Assembly: GCA_002359315.1 (NCBI GenBank)
Contig: DEMS01000013.1
Coordinates: 72,169-136,168, forward strand
Reading direction: 5' to 3'
Length of the DNA stretch: 64,000 nucleotides
DNA from: Bacteroidetes bacterium UBA2664
GTDB lineage: Bacteria; Bacteroidota; Rhodothermia; Balneolales; Balneolaceae
Shown here: piece after piece, positions 1 to 9,167 of the stretch
Numbering within the stretch: position 1 is the stretch's first letter
Layout of the letters: the number at the start of each line of letters is the position of its first letter
The notes under the pieces: model-generated
Databases searched by the model: none
Told to the model about the DNA's origin: nothing
Seen by the model: the letters and a program-made list of their open reading frames with translations, nothing else
Program-made: the position numbers and the translations under genes

Positions 1-564
1 GAACCACATTTAGGTTCCGCCATCAATCTGGCAAATGAAAACCGAAATTTACTGGTTCTGAATGGGGATCCTACAGATCCAAATCTACTTGTAACGGAAG
101 GGGTCCAGGAAATGGATGCCTTTGTATCAGTGACAAATGATGAAGAGTCGAATATCATTTCGTGTTTGATGGCAAAACATCTGGAAGTGAAAAAAACAGT
201 TGCATTGGTCTCTAAAAGCCAATATGTACCTTTAAGTCAGACCATTGGAATCGATGCGATAGTCAATATAAAATCGTCGGCCTCTGATGAGATCCATCGT
301 CAAATAAGGCAAGTGATGATGTTAACAGTAAAGGCATTGCATGGAATTAAAGCTGAAATTATTGAAGTGATTGCCGGTAAAAACTGTAAAGTGCTGAATA
401 ACCCAATTCATAAAATTGAACTGCCGGAGGGTATTGTGATCGGAGCTATCGTCAGAGGGAGTGAATCGATGATCGCAACCGGTGATACAACAATCCAAAA
501 GGATGATCGTGTTATTATCTTAGCTTTACCAAACGCGATTGAAAAAGTTGAACAACTCTTCTGA
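1..564 (+). CDS. trkA: TrkA, K+ uptake regulatory NAD-binding subunit (5' truncated by window)
   Basis: The frame is open from base 1, so the ATG at 112 is internal and the gene begins before the window; 187 codons plus stop are visible. They hold the end of the second RCK/NAD-binding half (GDPTDPNLL, then MDAFVSVTNDEESN, typical of TrkA) and a C-terminal TrkA-C domain (about GIVIGAIVRG to IILALP). TrkA is the cytoplasmic ring that binds NAD(H)/ATP and gates the TrkH channel. The stop codon overlaps the trkH start by one base (tgATG), so the two are translationally coupled. Confidence in family is high; the number of RCK halves in the full protein cannot be seen. Confidence 0.93.
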   Translation, partial: EPHLGSAINLANENRNLLVLNGDPTDPNLLVTEGVQEMDAFVSVTNDEESNIISCLMAKHLEVKKTVALVSKSQYVPLSQTIGIDAIVNIKSSASDEIHRQIRQVMMLTVKALHGIKAEIIEVIAGKNCKVLNNPIHKIELPEGIVIGAIVRGSESMIATGDTTIQKDDRVIILALPNAIEKVEQLF

Positions 565-2078
565 TGATGGATTCATTTCTTCAGGCAAAAAAACGACCAA
601 GAATTGATTTTCGCCTGGTAACCGGGATCCTGGGTGGACTTATTTTCTGTTTGGGAATATTTCTTTTGCTACCGATGCTCATCGCATTCATCTATCAGGA
701 ATCATCCTGGAGTGCCTTTTTGACAACTGCTTTGGGGTCTATGATTGTCGGGGGTTTATTATTAAAAGTATTTTGGCCGGCTCATGAACTTCGCATGAGG
801 GAAGCATTTTTGATTGTAACCCTTACCTGGTTTGTAGGTTCCCTAATCGGAGCCTTTCCATTTATACTGTCAGGAACTTTGGAATCATATACAGATGCAG
901 TATTTGAATCTATGAGTGGATTCAGCACCACCGGGGCAACCATCTTTGGAGGTATTACCAGCGATGGAATACAGAACCCGTCGATTGAACAGCTCGATAA
1001 AAGCATCCTGTTCTGGCGATCACTATCACACTGGCTGGGGGGTATGGGGATCATTGTCTTGACACTTGCCCTGCTTCCGTTGCTTGGTATTGGGGGAATG
1101 CAGTTGTTTCAGGCAGAATACTCCGGTTCAACATCCGATAAACTGACTCCCCGGATTCAAGAGACGGCATTTCTGCTATGGACAGTTTATATGGGCATGA
1201 CCACTGTTCAGTTTTTACTGTTGTGGATTCATCCATCCATGGATTGGTTTGAAGCGATTAATCACGCTTTTTCGACCATGGCGACAGGCGGATTTTCAAC
1301 TAAAAACGCATCTGTTGGAGCTTTCAACTCTGTTTATATTGACTCCATTATTACTATTTTTATGTTTTTGGCAGGTATAAATTTTGCGATGCATTTTCGC
1401 CTCTTTACCGGCCAAACACAAAGCTTTTTTGAAAATCGGGAGATTCGTTTCTACTCACTGATGACGGCACTTTTTATTGTTGCCGTAACCGGAAGCTTGT
1501 GGATAATGGATGAGTATTCATTTGGTGAAGCACTTCAATACGGCTCATTTCAGGTTGTGTCGATTTTAACAACGACCGGATTTGGAACAGATGATTATGC
1601 ATTGTGGCTGCCTTTCAGCGGGTTTTTATTATTTGCTCTTTTTTTTACCGGGGGCTGTGCGGGATCTACCGGCGGTGGAATAAAAATGATTCGGTTGATG
1701 ATTATTGCAAAAAACATGGCCCGTGAGTTTAAGCAAATCATTCATCCACAGGCAATCATACCGGTACGGATTGGAAACCGAGTCATTGAAGCGACTATAT
1801 TAAAAACGATACTCAGTTTTTTTGTGACCTATTTTCTGATTTTTATTATTGGGGCCTTGATCATGAGTTATATGGGATATGATTTTGAATCAGCAATGGG
1901 TGCAAGTATTGCCAGCCTTGGAAATATAGGTCCGGGGTGGGGAGCATTCGGTCCGATGGAAGAGTATGCACATGTTCCCTATGCCGGCAAGTGGGTGTTG
2001 TTGATCTTGATGATGATTGGCCGGCTTGAACTGTTTACAGTTTTGGTACTTTTTACACCCTGGTTTTGGAAGTATTAA
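564..2078 (+). CDS. trkH: TrkH-family K+ uptake channel subunit
   Basis: 504-residue inner-membrane protein, close to the usual TrkH length. Four pore loops can be recognised: FSTTGAT (residues 120-126), MATGGFSTKN, TTTGFGTDDY and SLGNIGPGWG near the C-terminus, each with the conserved filter glycine, separated by hydrophobic M1-P-M2 repeats. It imports K+ under control of TrkA, encoded immediately upstream with a 1-base overlap. It ends 11 bp from the stop of a convergent K+ channel gene, so uptake and a second K+ pathway share a locus. The conserved arginine-bearing ending (MMIGRLELFTVLVLF) is typical of the family. Confidence 0.95.
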   Translation: MMDSFLQAKKRPRIDFRLVTGILGGLIFCLGIFLLLPMLIAFIYQESSWSAFLTTALGSMIVGGLLLKVFWPAHELRMREAFLIVTLTWFVGSLIGAFPFILSGTLESYTDAVFESMSGFSTTGATIFGGITSDGIQNPSIEQLDKSILFWRSLSHWLGGMGIIVLTLALLPLLGIGGMQLFQAEYSGSTSDKLTPRIQETAFLLWTVYMGMTTVQFLLLWIHPSMDWFEAINHAFSTMATGGFSTKNASVGAFNSVYIDSIITIFMFLAGINFAMHFRLFTGQTQSFFENREIRFYSLMTALFIVAVTGSLWIMDEYSFGEALQYGSFQVVSILTTTGFGTDDYALWLPFSGFLLFALFFTGGCAGSTGGGIKMIRLMIIAKNMAREFKQIIHPQAIIPVRIGNRVIEATILKTILSFFVTYFLIFIIGALIMSYMGYDFESAMGASIASLGNIGPGWGAFGPMEEYAHVPYAGKWVLLILMMIGRLELFTVLVLFTPWFWKY

Positions 2079-2089
2079 TAACAGTCAGA

Positions 2090-3790
2090 TTAATGCCGTC
2101 CATTTTCATAAATACGTGTAAAAGCATTCTCTCCATCGGTTGAACCGATCATAATGATTTCCTGGTCCATTTTGAGAATTCTTTGTGGTTCAGGGCTCAC
2201 AACCATTCCTTCATCTTTGCATTTGATGGCAACAACGGTACATCCCGTTTCTTTTCGAATATCAGATTCAATCAGACTCTTTCCATCCAGCCTTTTATTG
2301 ACTTTGTGGTTGAATATGTTCAGTCCTTCAGCCAATACCAGCACATCCTGCCCCTCTAAAATATTGAATATGGAGTTCGCCCCCATCGATGCATAGGTCA
2401 TTACAAAATCGGCGCCTGCACGGTGCATCGTACTGATATTTTTTTCATACGTAGTACGGCTGATGATCTGCATGTTTGGAATCAGTTGCCTGCAGTAAAT
2501 CGTCAGATATATATTAACATCATCACTGTGGGTTGTTATGAGGACTGTATGAGCCTCATTCAGCCCGGCTTGTTTCAAAATTGAATGATCAGCGGCATCA
2601 CCAAGTATAAATTTATCCTTGTCAAGGATCCTCTCAGGATCTTTATCAATTATTCGATAATCAATATGTCTCTCCTGAAGTGCTTTGGCGGCGGCTCTTC
2701 CAACCCTGCCCGCACCGATAATGATAACCGGTTTGTCTGAAACGTGATAGATACTAACGAGCTCATCATAATTTCTGAGTTGATCCACAGACCCGGCTAA
2801 TACCAGAACGGATCGGTCCGTGATCACCGATTCAGGGTTGGGCTGTTTAAATTTACCCCGTTCCCAGATCCCCACTACTGTGGCTCCTGTTGTTTCACGA
2901 AGCCTGCTCTCCTGCAGAGTTTTCCCTATTAGTGGTGTTTCCTGTGCAGTTGCTTCACCTATCACCAATTCATCAATATGGCCAATCACATGAACACGGG
3001 CATTCCCGCCAAGAGTCCGGCGTGCCAGCGACCTGCCCAGAATTTCTCCTAATTGAACAACATGATCTGCACCCGCAAGCTGCAAGATATCTGTTGAGTC
3101 ATAATGAGCTGCCGTAGCCACCACTTTTACTCCGGGATTAAATTCTTTAACCGTAAAAGTAACATTTGTATTTACGGTATCCGGGCCTGAAGCTACAACC
3201 ATCCTGGCTTTATGAAGCCGTATTTTATTATATGTCTCAAAATCAGTAGGGTCCAGATTCACTACTTTGTATTCCTGTTCCGATAAATCGAGAGCTTTCT
3301 GAAGATCTGGTTCCAGTATGACGTAGTCGATCTTATAGGCGATCAGTTTTTTGATTAAAGCATCGGTTACCGGGTTCAGATCGGTAATAATGACATGGTC
3401 ATTTATATCATCAGTGAGCTGTTTTGGCGCTTTCGCCTGATTCATCGCTTTTATCCAGGGGGCATAAAAGAATTCAATAAACGTAAATGGCAACATAACC
3501 AGCAAAAATAGGACTCCTGAAAAGAGGACAAGCATAGAGAAGGCCTTTCCAAGATCGCTGGTGAATACAATATCACCAAAGCCAAGAGTAGACATGGTTA
3601 CCAGAGTCCAGTAAAAACCGGTTAGCCAGGAGTAACTTTGTCCTTCAGAAAGTGCGACGTAATGAAACAATATGCTGTACAGAATGTACATCACCATCAA
3701 CAAGCTCAAAAACTTCATTAACTTGCGGATGTTGGTTTGTGTCCGCCTGTTTGCAAAGAAATAGGATAACTGTGAACTGATAAATTTCAC
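2090..3790 (-). CDS. Two-TM potassium channel with tandem RCK (TrkA-N/TrkA-C) modules
   Basis: 566 residues. TM1 lies at about 25-47, the pore at 56-73 with filter TLGFGD (68-73, a TVGYGD variant), and TM2 at about 83-108. Two cytoplasmic RCK modules follow: TrkA-N1 about 130-245 (its glycine motif is degenerate, VIITDLNPVTDAL), TrkA-C1 about 255-345, TrkA-N2 about 352-470 with intact GAGRVGRAA, and TrkA-C2 about 480-562. With two RCKs per subunit a tetramer would carry a complete octameric gating ring, as in MthK or GsuK. It faces trkH tail to tail. Direction of K+ flow and ligand cannot be told from sequence. The GFG rather than GYG filter also occurs in other bacterial channels. Confidence 0.9.
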   Translation of the reverse strand: MKFISSQLSYFFANRRTQTNIRKLMKFLSLLMVMYILYSILFHYVALSEGQSYSWLTGFYWTLVTMSTLGFGDIVFTSDLGKAFSMLVLFSGVLFLLVMLPFTFIEFFYAPWIKAMNQAKAPKQLTDDINDHVIITDLNPVTDALIKKLIAYKIDYVILEPDLQKALDLSEQEYKVVNLDPTDFETYNKIRLHKARMVVASGPDTVNTNVTFTVKEFNPGVKVVATAAHYDSTDILQLAGADHVVQLGEILGRSLARRTLGGNARVHVIGHIDELVIGEATAQETPLIGKTLQESRLRETTGATVVGIWERGKFKQPNPESVITDRSVLVLAGSVDQLRNYDELVSIYHVSDKPVIIIGAGRVGRAAAKALQERHIDYRIIDKDPERILDKDKFILGDAADHSILKQAGLNEAHTVLITTHSDDVNIYLTIYCRQLIPNMQIISRTTYEKNISTMHRAGADFVMTYASMGANSIFNILEGQDVLVLAEGLNIFNHKVNKRLDGKSLIESDIRKETGCTVVAIKCKDEGMVVSPEPQRILKMDQEIIMIGSTDGENAFTRIYENGRH

Positions 3791-4089
3791 TTAACGGCCC
3801 ATGTGTGTAAAAATTGAAAATTTGATATTGAAAAAGTCAAAGACACAATCTATTGCACCAGTGTCCATCGGTTAATATAAGGATCGTTATTGAATCATCA
3901 ATTTGAAGAAGTATATACAAAATCAGCATAATTTAACCATAATAATGAAATGAATTATTCATTTGATTCATTCACGCATTAAATGAAATTTACGTACCTT
4001 TCCTTAATTGTCGATAAATGATTGTAAAAGTGTAGATCAAACCTGCATTTTGTTCTGAAAATTTAATCCTAAAGGATCTGATTATAGAC
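3791..4089. other. Divergent intergenic region, AT-rich
   Basis: About 300 bases between the leftward K+ channel gene and the rightward outer-membrane protein gene, so it should carry both promoters. TACCTTTC at 3995-4002 resembles the Bacteroidota -7 element TAnnTTTG in all but the last base, but I see no matching -33 element at the right distance. No ORF or strong hairpin is seen. Confidence 0.4.
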
Positions 4090-5337
4090 GTGAATCGATA
4101 CTTGATACCAGTTTTTATCCTCCTTTTATCTATTACTGAGAACCTGAACGCTCAAAGCAATACCGGTCTCTCACCAATCCCCAATGTATATCTGGATTGT
4201 AATTCATGTGATGTTACTTACATCCGGTCTAACATCACATTTGTAAATTATGTGAGAGATCAGGATGATGCCTCTATTTATCTATTAATCAATGATGAAC
4301 GTACGGCCGGTGGTGGCAGAGAATATAATCTGATTTTTTCAGAAATAGGATTCCAGAATGGCCGCAATGATACTCTCCGATATGTTTCCTCCAGTACAGA
4401 TACGTCTGATGAGCGCCGGATTGGCTTAAATCGATATATTAAAATTGGGCTGATCCCATTTGTGTCCAACACCATAGCGATTGAATCGATGGATGTTTTT
4501 TATGAACAACCGGCAATTTCCGGCGATCAGGATGTTGTAATTGAAGATCCCTGGAATAACTGGGTATTTGATGTAAACCTCCGATCGAATATGTCGGGAC
4601 AGGCAAGAGAATTTAACTTTGGCCTCTACAGCGGACTGGAAGCGGAGCGAACTACCGAAACGTGGAAGATTCGAACCAGAGCTCACGGGGAGATTAGACG
4701 CAGAAATGTCGAACTTACGGATCGTACACTGAATGTAAATCGTGATTGGGGTAATTATTGGGGAATGATTGCTTACTCCGTATCAGATCATCTCTCATTG
4801 GGTGTTTTTACCGGAACTAGCTTTAACAGAACCAATAATATTGCATTGCAAACATACATTGCGCCTGCTGTTGAATATAATTTTTTCCCCTATTCTGAAT
4901 TTCAACAGAGGCGATTTTTGGTACAATATCAAATTTCACCTCAATACAGACGATATTTTAATACAACGATCTTTTTGAAAGATTCTGAATTAATCATGGA
5001 ACAGGAGGTAAGTGGCCGTCTGCGATATGATCAGCGTTGGGGACGAATCGATATACGAGTTTCCGGTTCTCACTACTTTCATGACACCGCGATTAACCGG
5101 ATTACCTTCAATCCTTCATTTGACATACGGGTAATGAGAGGGTTGTCTGTGAGCATCTCAGGCAGCTACAGAGTTATCAATGATCAGTTGTCATTGGAAT
5201 TTAGCGGAGATCCGAATGACCCAATCAGTATCATTGAAGGGGTACAAAGGCCTACTTCATATGATTATAGCTTCTCTTTCGGCCTTTCATACACATTCGG
5301 TTCGATCTATAACAACGTTGTGAATCCTCGTTTTTAA
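4090..5337 (+). CDS. Outer-membrane beta-barrel protein of unknown function with N-terminal CxxC motif
   Basis: 415 residues from a GTG start, chosen because it opens directly into a signal peptide (MNRYLIPVFILLL, cleavage near NAQS). The mature N-terminus has LDCNSCDVTYIR, then a block rich in VRDQDDASIYLLI and GGGREYNL, which I recognise as a recurrent but uncharacterised domain of FCB-group proteins. The rest (about 160-415) is a run of alternating aromatic/polar strands ending in SYTFGSIYNNVVNPRF, typical of an outer-membrane barrel. The gene stands alone on its strand before rlmN. Function is unknown; the paired cysteines could form a disulphide in the periplasm. Confidence 0.7.
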   Translation: MNRYLIPVFILLLSITENLNAQSNTGLSPIPNVYLDCNSCDVTYIRSNITFVNYVRDQDDASIYLLINDERTAGGGREYNLIFSEIGFQNGRNDTLRYVSSSTDTSDERRIGLNRYIKIGLIPFVSNTIAIESMDVFYEQPAISGDQDVVIEDPWNNWVFDVNLRSNMSGQAREFNFGLYSGLEAERTTETWKIRTRAHGEIRRRNVELTDRTLNVNRDWGNYWGMIAYSVSDHLSLGVFTGTSFNRTNNIALQTYIAPAVEYNFFPYSEFQQRRFLVQYQISPQYRRYFNTTIFLKDSELIMEQEVSGRLRYDQRWGRIDIRVSGSHYFHDTAINRITFNPSFDIRVMRGLSVSISGSYRVINDQLSLEFSGDPNDPISIIEGVQRPTSYDYSFSFGLSYTFGSIYNNVVNPRF

Positions 5338-5461
5338 TACTTAAAGCAGTTTAATTCACAGAACCTTTGAGCCGGGAAATATTAAAAACAAAAACGGATA
5401 GATAGTCCGGCGGTTCTGTCTCAGCGCCGTTCATTCACCCTATTGGATTTCTGTATTATGA

Positions 5462-6595
5462 GTGATGAGATGGTTATCTTTCAGGATGATTGAAAACGAG
5501 AACGAAATTATCGCGAAACCGGATTTAAAAACCTATTCAAAAGAACAACTGTCCGAGTACCTTGAAGAACTTGGATTAGTGGATTATCGATCTGATCAGG
5601 TTTTTCAGTGGCTCTATCAGAAGGGGGTGTCCTCTTTTGACGATATGACCAATCTATCCAAGGATCTCAGGGCCAAACTAAGTGAAATTGCTGAGATCAA
5701 AAAAGCGAATGAGTTTAGCCGTCAAGAATCTAAAGACGGAACGATAAAATTCCTCTTTGAACTCGACGGACCCGAAAAATATAAAGTAGAAGCAGTTCTG
5801 ATTCCTGACTTTTATGATGATGGCGTAGCGAAACGAATTACAGTATGTGTCAGCTCACAGGTAGGCTGTATGTTTGGCTGTTCATTCTGTGCAACCGGCA
5901 AGATGGGCTATTTCAGGAATCTGACACATGGGGAAATTGTAGATCAGGTTCAGGCAATCAATGAGGTGTCGGAAGAACGTTTTGGCAAGAAAATCACCAA
6001 TATTGTCTATATGGGGATGGGAGAACCGCTGCATAACTATAAGTCGGTCGTTGAATCCATTCGAATTATTTCTGACCCTCTTGGGATTGATCTATCCCCA
6101 CGCAGAATTACAGTCTCAACGGTTGGTTTGACCAAACAGATTAAACAGCTCGCTGCTGAAAATCTGGGCATGAATTTGGCAATCTCACTTCATGCTGCGG
6201 ATGATGTGAAACGCAATAAGATTATGCCGATCAATGAGTCATTAAACCTTGAAAAACTGGAAGAAGCGGTTAAATCGTACTTCTTTCAGACCGAAAACCC
6301 GGTTACATATGAGTATCTACTATTTGATGAATTCAATGACAGTGAAGAGGATGCACGCAATTTGGTTAAAATCGCGCAGTGGGTACCATCCAAAGTGAAT
6401 ATCATCATGTATAATAATGTCGCCGGAGTGGAACTGAAAAGGGTAAGAGAGGATCGCCTAAACCGTTTCATGAAGACGTTGGTTCGGCATAAAGTAACAG
6501 CAACGGTACGAAGAAGCCGGGGGGATGATATCGATGCCGGCTGTGGCCAGCTGGCCATTCGGGAAGGACAGGAGAGAGGAAAGAGCTTAGCATAA
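5462..6595 (+). CDS. rlmN: RlmN, dual-specificity 23S rRNA A2503 / tRNA A37 C2-methyltransferase
   Basis: 377 residues if started at the GTG at 5462; the ATG at 5486 (MIENENE) is an equally good start, and neither has a clear Shine-Dalgarno. It is a radical-SAM enzyme: C136, C140 and C143 form the CxxxCxxC 4Fe-4S motif (GCMFGCSFC). C361 (DAGCGQL) matches the methyl-carrying cysteine of E. coli RlmN, and C129, seven residues before the cluster, matches the resolving cysteine. The GMGEPLHNY motif is also present. All catalytic residues are intact, so it should methylate A2503 at C2. It stands alone, convergent with the DUF2459 gene. Confidence 0.95.
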   Translation: MMRWLSFRMIENENEIIAKPDLKTYSKEQLSEYLEELGLVDYRSDQVFQWLYQKGVSSFDDMTNLSKDLRAKLSEIAEIKKANEFSRQESKDGTIKFLFELDGPEKYKVEAVLIPDFYDDGVAKRITVCVSSQVGCMFGCSFCATGKMGYFRNLTHGEIVDQVQAINEVSEERFGKKITNIVYMGMGEPLHNYKSVVESIRIISDPLGIDLSPRRITVSTVGLTKQIKQLAAENLGMNLAISLHAADDVKRNKIMPINESLNLEKLEEAVKSYFFQTENPVTYEYLLFDEFNDSEEDARNLVKIAQWVPSKVNIIMYNNVAGVELKRVREDRLNRFMKTLVRHKVTATVRRSRGDDIDAGCGQLAIREGQERGKSLA

Positions 6596-6638
6596 TCCGG
6601 GATTTAAACGGTTCCTGCATTGGGGGGAGTACTACAAC

Positions 6639-6765
6639 AAGGTGTTCCTACAATGAACAATGAAGGGATCCAAAAAAAAGGGGGGTAACAATAGATGGTT
6701 TCTACAATGAAGGAATCTGACAACTTAATGATCCTACAACGCAGAATTCCTACAATGGAAGATTC
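6639..6765. repeat. Degenerate short repeat, consensus TTCCTACAATGAA
   Basis: In the gap between rlmN and the DUF2459 gene the word CTACAATG recurs at about 6647, 6701 and 6749, with a partial copy (TCCTACAA) at 6732. The copies share 8-13 bases and are spaced by 18-54 bases. They look like the residue of a decayed tandem array. No coding potential or hairpin is evident. Confidence 0.45.
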
Positions 6766-6767
6766 TT

Positions 6768-7409
6768 TTACTGAATAGAATACCCCTCCTTAAGGGCTTG
6801 TTTGATGACATTTCCTGAGGTTAGACCATAAATAGGGGTGATGGGATAACCGGTCTGACGAAGTGCCCTGGCCGTCCAGGTGTTGGAAGTTTTTGGCAGA
6901 TAATAATGGCCGGATGCTTCGAAAAACTGACTGTTTGAGTAGAGTCCATCAGCCACAAATTTAATATTTCCATCTTCATCTCTACGAAACCGATCGGATA
7001 TAAATATGCCCAGCTGCTCTGCACCTGCATGGCTTATCTGTATTCGAATCACCCGGCTGGTATAAAAATAGCGCTCAATGGGTAGATCAGTCGCTACTAC
7101 GTGCAATACACTTCGAGTGGGTAGAAGGGCTGCTCTCAGCATCAGTCCAAATCCGGCATCCGGCTCAGAGTAGTATCTCAGATCGCCCCATCCGAACTTG
7201 AGGATTCTGCCTTCCGGCATTTTGGGATGATCAGGCAATAGGTGTTGAATATATTTGGACTCTATTGCAATACCGGCATGCCAGCCATGACTCACGACAT
7301 AAACCGGAACCGGCCGGTCCTCTTCATTTGGCGGATAAAGATCCTGAATCGGGCTCAGACAACCTGTAAAGATTAAAAGAAATGCTAACAAAATAAGCGT
7401 ACGCATCAT
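6768..7409 (-). CDS. DUF2459-family lipoprotein
   Basis: 213 residues. MMRTLILLAFLLIFTGC is a lipoprotein signal with lipobox FTGC (Cys17), so the protein should be membrane anchored. The family signature VYVVSHGWHAGI follows at about 37-48, then KFGWGDLRYY and the C-terminal SNTWTARALRQTG. DUF2459 (TIGR02117) proteins resemble papain-like peptidases or amidases, but their substrate is not established. The C-terminal motif is usually preceded by a cysteine (CNTW, from memory); here it reads KTSNTW, so a catalytic role is doubtful. Thirteen bases separate it from the upstream reductase gene; they may be co-transcribed. Confidence 0.75.
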   Translation of the reverse strand: MMRTLILLAFLLIFTGCLSPIQDLYPPNEEDRPVPVYVVSHGWHAGIAIESKYIQHLLPDHPKMPEGRILKFGWGDLRYYSEPDAGFGLMLRAALLPTRSVLHVVATDLPIERYFYTSRVIRIQISHAGAEQLGIFISDRFRRDEDGNIKFVADGLYSNSQFFEASGHYYLPKTSNTWTARALRQTGYPITPIYGLTSGNVIKQALKEGYSIQ

Positions 7410-7422
7410 GGTTTCGCCAGAT

Positions 7423-8349
7423 TTAATATCCTCGTTTTTTGTCTACTGTATTCAATAGGTCCATTCCGGAGAGGATGCGTTTATAATTTTCTATCAGCAG
7501 GACGGCAACTTCATCGGGATCGGTAACGGATGCAATGTGCGGTGTAATTGTAATTTTTTTTCGTCCCCAAAACGGGTGAGAGTCCGGAAGCGGTTCTGTG
7601 CTAAACACATCCAATACAGCATGAGTGATGATCCCTTTGTCCAGAGCATACACCAAGTCCTCCTCAATTAAATGTTCTCCACGGGCCACATTGATCAGAA
7701 ATGCCGGTTTTTTCAGCTCTTTAAATAGATCCAGATCTAAAATGCCATCCGTTTTCGGTGTGAGAGGCAACAAATTGACGAGGATATGGGTCTGATTCAG
7801 AAATTCACCTAAAGTTCCGGCCGTATAAGTTGTTATTCCTTTAAGCTCTTTTTTTGATTGTGCCAAGCCATTTACCTTAAATCCATTTAAATAAAGCCTT
7901 TCAGCAGTTGTGCTGCCCAATTCACCCAGGCCCATAACACCCACGGTGAGTTCATCTTTCAGATAGGCCGGATGTGATTTCCAAACAGATTCCAGTTGCT
8001 GATTTCGATAGAGTTCACTGTTTCTGATAATATTCAATACTGCTGTCAAGACATAATCACTCATCTGATCTGAGAGTGAGGGTACGACAACACGAGTGAG
8101 CTGTACATTGTCCGGTATGGTGTTGTCTCTCAGCAGATGATCAACACCGGCACCCAGTGAGGAGATGACCTTTAAATTCGGGTATGATTTCCAGATCTGT
8201 TGAGGATGGTGCCAGGCAACGGCAAATTGTACGCGTGCAGGGTTGGTGGTGTTTGGCCAAATCTCGACATCGATATTTGAATCTGCATTCAGAATGGCAT
8301 CTCTGAAGGGTTTCATATCACGCCGTTGTGCAACCAGTAGGATAGACAT
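7423..8349 (-). CDS. D-2-hydroxyacid dehydrogenase, GhrA-like (glyoxylate/hydroxypyruvate reductase)
   Basis: 308 residues, the usual length for the GhrA branch. The N-terminal catalytic lobe contains SSLGAGVDHLL; the NAD(P)-binding motif GVMGLGELGSTTAERL follows; catalytic residues are Arg in INVARGEHL, Glu in FSTEPLP and His in ITPHIASVT. Proteins of this type reduce glyoxylate or hydroxypyruvate with NADPH in the cytosol. The exact substrate cannot be read from sequence. It is the first of two leftward genes, with the DUF2459 lipoprotein downstream. Confidence 0.85.
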   Translation of the reverse strand: MSILLVAQRRDMKPFRDAILNADSNIDVEIWPNTTNPARVQFAVAWHHPQQIWKSYPNLKVISSLGAGVDHLLRDNTIPDNVQLTRVVVPSLSDQMSDYVLTAVLNIIRNSELYRNQQLESVWKSHPAYLKDELTVGVMGLGELGSTTAERLYLNGFKVNGLAQSKKELKGITTYTAGTLGEFLNQTHILVNLLPLTPKTDGILDLDLFKELKKPAFLINVARGEHLIEEDLVYALDKGIITHAVLDVFSTEPLPDSHPFWGRKKITITPHIASVTDPDEVAVLLIENYKRILSGMDLLNTVDKKRGY

Positions 8350-8452
8350 GGGTTTAAAATTGACTTAGTAAATAGAACTTAATAATGTGAGTTTGAGATA
8401 AGATTGAATACCTCATATTAAAGCGGTAGTGATATACTATCCCACTACGTCC

Positions 8453-8475
8453 TCCTGAAATAAATTCAGGATGAC
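8453..8475. repeat. REP-like palindromic element (single copy)
   Basis: A 23-base block with an internal inverted repeat (TCCTGAA / TTCAGGA). It is identical, in reverse complement, to bases 51750-51772 and similar to the arms at 49144-49226. It lies between the hydroxyacid reductase and DinB genes. Presence at three intergenic sites in one window suggests a dispersed repeat family. Confidence 0.7.
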
Positions 8476-8487
8476 AGTTTCTATCAC

Positions 8488-9048
8488 TTAATTGCTAATT
8501 TTAAATAAAGTTTGCTCTGCCTGCCAAAGATGTCTGCTTTGATGTGCTTCCAGCAGGAGAATGTATTCAATCAAGCTCATTTTGATAAAGAATATTCGGT
8601 GTCTGAATTTAATTTTATTCAGGTCTAATCTTCTGAACTCAAGTTCATCAATCAGAGTCAGCAATTCACGGTTTGTAATTAGTAATTGTCCATATTGTTG
8701 ACGATAATTATCGCTATCTATATCGAGGGGAGACATTGGAGCGATCGTATTAATCTTAATTTTGTAAGGCGGTTTAATGAAACGGATTACCGGACTGATT
8801 AACATTCGTGGAGAGAAATGTTCATCCAGGAAAGTTGGAAGGTCGTCCGGTTTTACGGCACTTCGAATCATATCAAGATAGATTTCATTAAACATGACTA
8901 AATGTTCAAAGATCTCACCAACACACCAGGAAGAGGGGTCGGGTTTTGTAGTAATTAGTTCATCGGATAATGATGAAAATTTTTCCGTTTTTGATACTAA
9001 ACTGTTGATAAGGTCGGTCAGTTCACGATAAGAGTATCCTTTTTTCAT
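8488..9048 (-). CDS. DinB-family protein
   Basis: 186 residues, a four-helix DinB/YfiT-like fold. The histidines expected to bind a divalent metal are visible: H49 in GEIFEHLVMFNE and the pair in HQSRHLWQAEQ near the C-terminus. The W in SSWCVGEIFEH is also typical. DinB proteins include thiol transferases and damage-induced proteins, but many have no known role. The gene diverges from an arsR-type regulator 119 bp away, whose palindromic operator lies in the shared region, so it is a plausible regulatory target. Confidence 0.8.
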   Translation of the reverse strand: MKKGYSYRELTDLINSLVSKTEKFSSLSDELITTKPDPSSWCVGEIFEHLVMFNEIYLDMIRSAVKPDDLPTFLDEHFSPRMLISPVIRFIKPPYKIKINTIAPMSPLDIDSDNYRQQYGQLLITNRELLTLIDELEFRRLDLNKIKFRHRIFFIKMSLIEYILLLEAHQSRHLWQAEQTLFKISN

Positions 9049-9140
9049 GATTGAATGCTTCTAAATGGAGTTTATGATACTTCTAATTTACTATTTATAT
9101 AGATGGAAGTCACTTTGATTGCTTTAAAATAATTACTATA

Positions 9141-9160
9141 ATATCGTATATATACGATAT
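9141..9160. promoter_or_regulatory. Perfect 20-bp palindrome, probable ArsR operator
   Basis: ATATCGTATATATACGATAT reads the same on both strands and ends 7 bases before the ATG of the ArsR-type gene. ArsR/SmtB repressors bind imperfect AT-rich 12-2-12 style palindromes near their own promoter, so autoregulation is likely. It lies 93 bp from the start of the divergent DinB gene and could control both. Confidence 0.75.
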
Positions 9161-9167
9161 ACAATTT

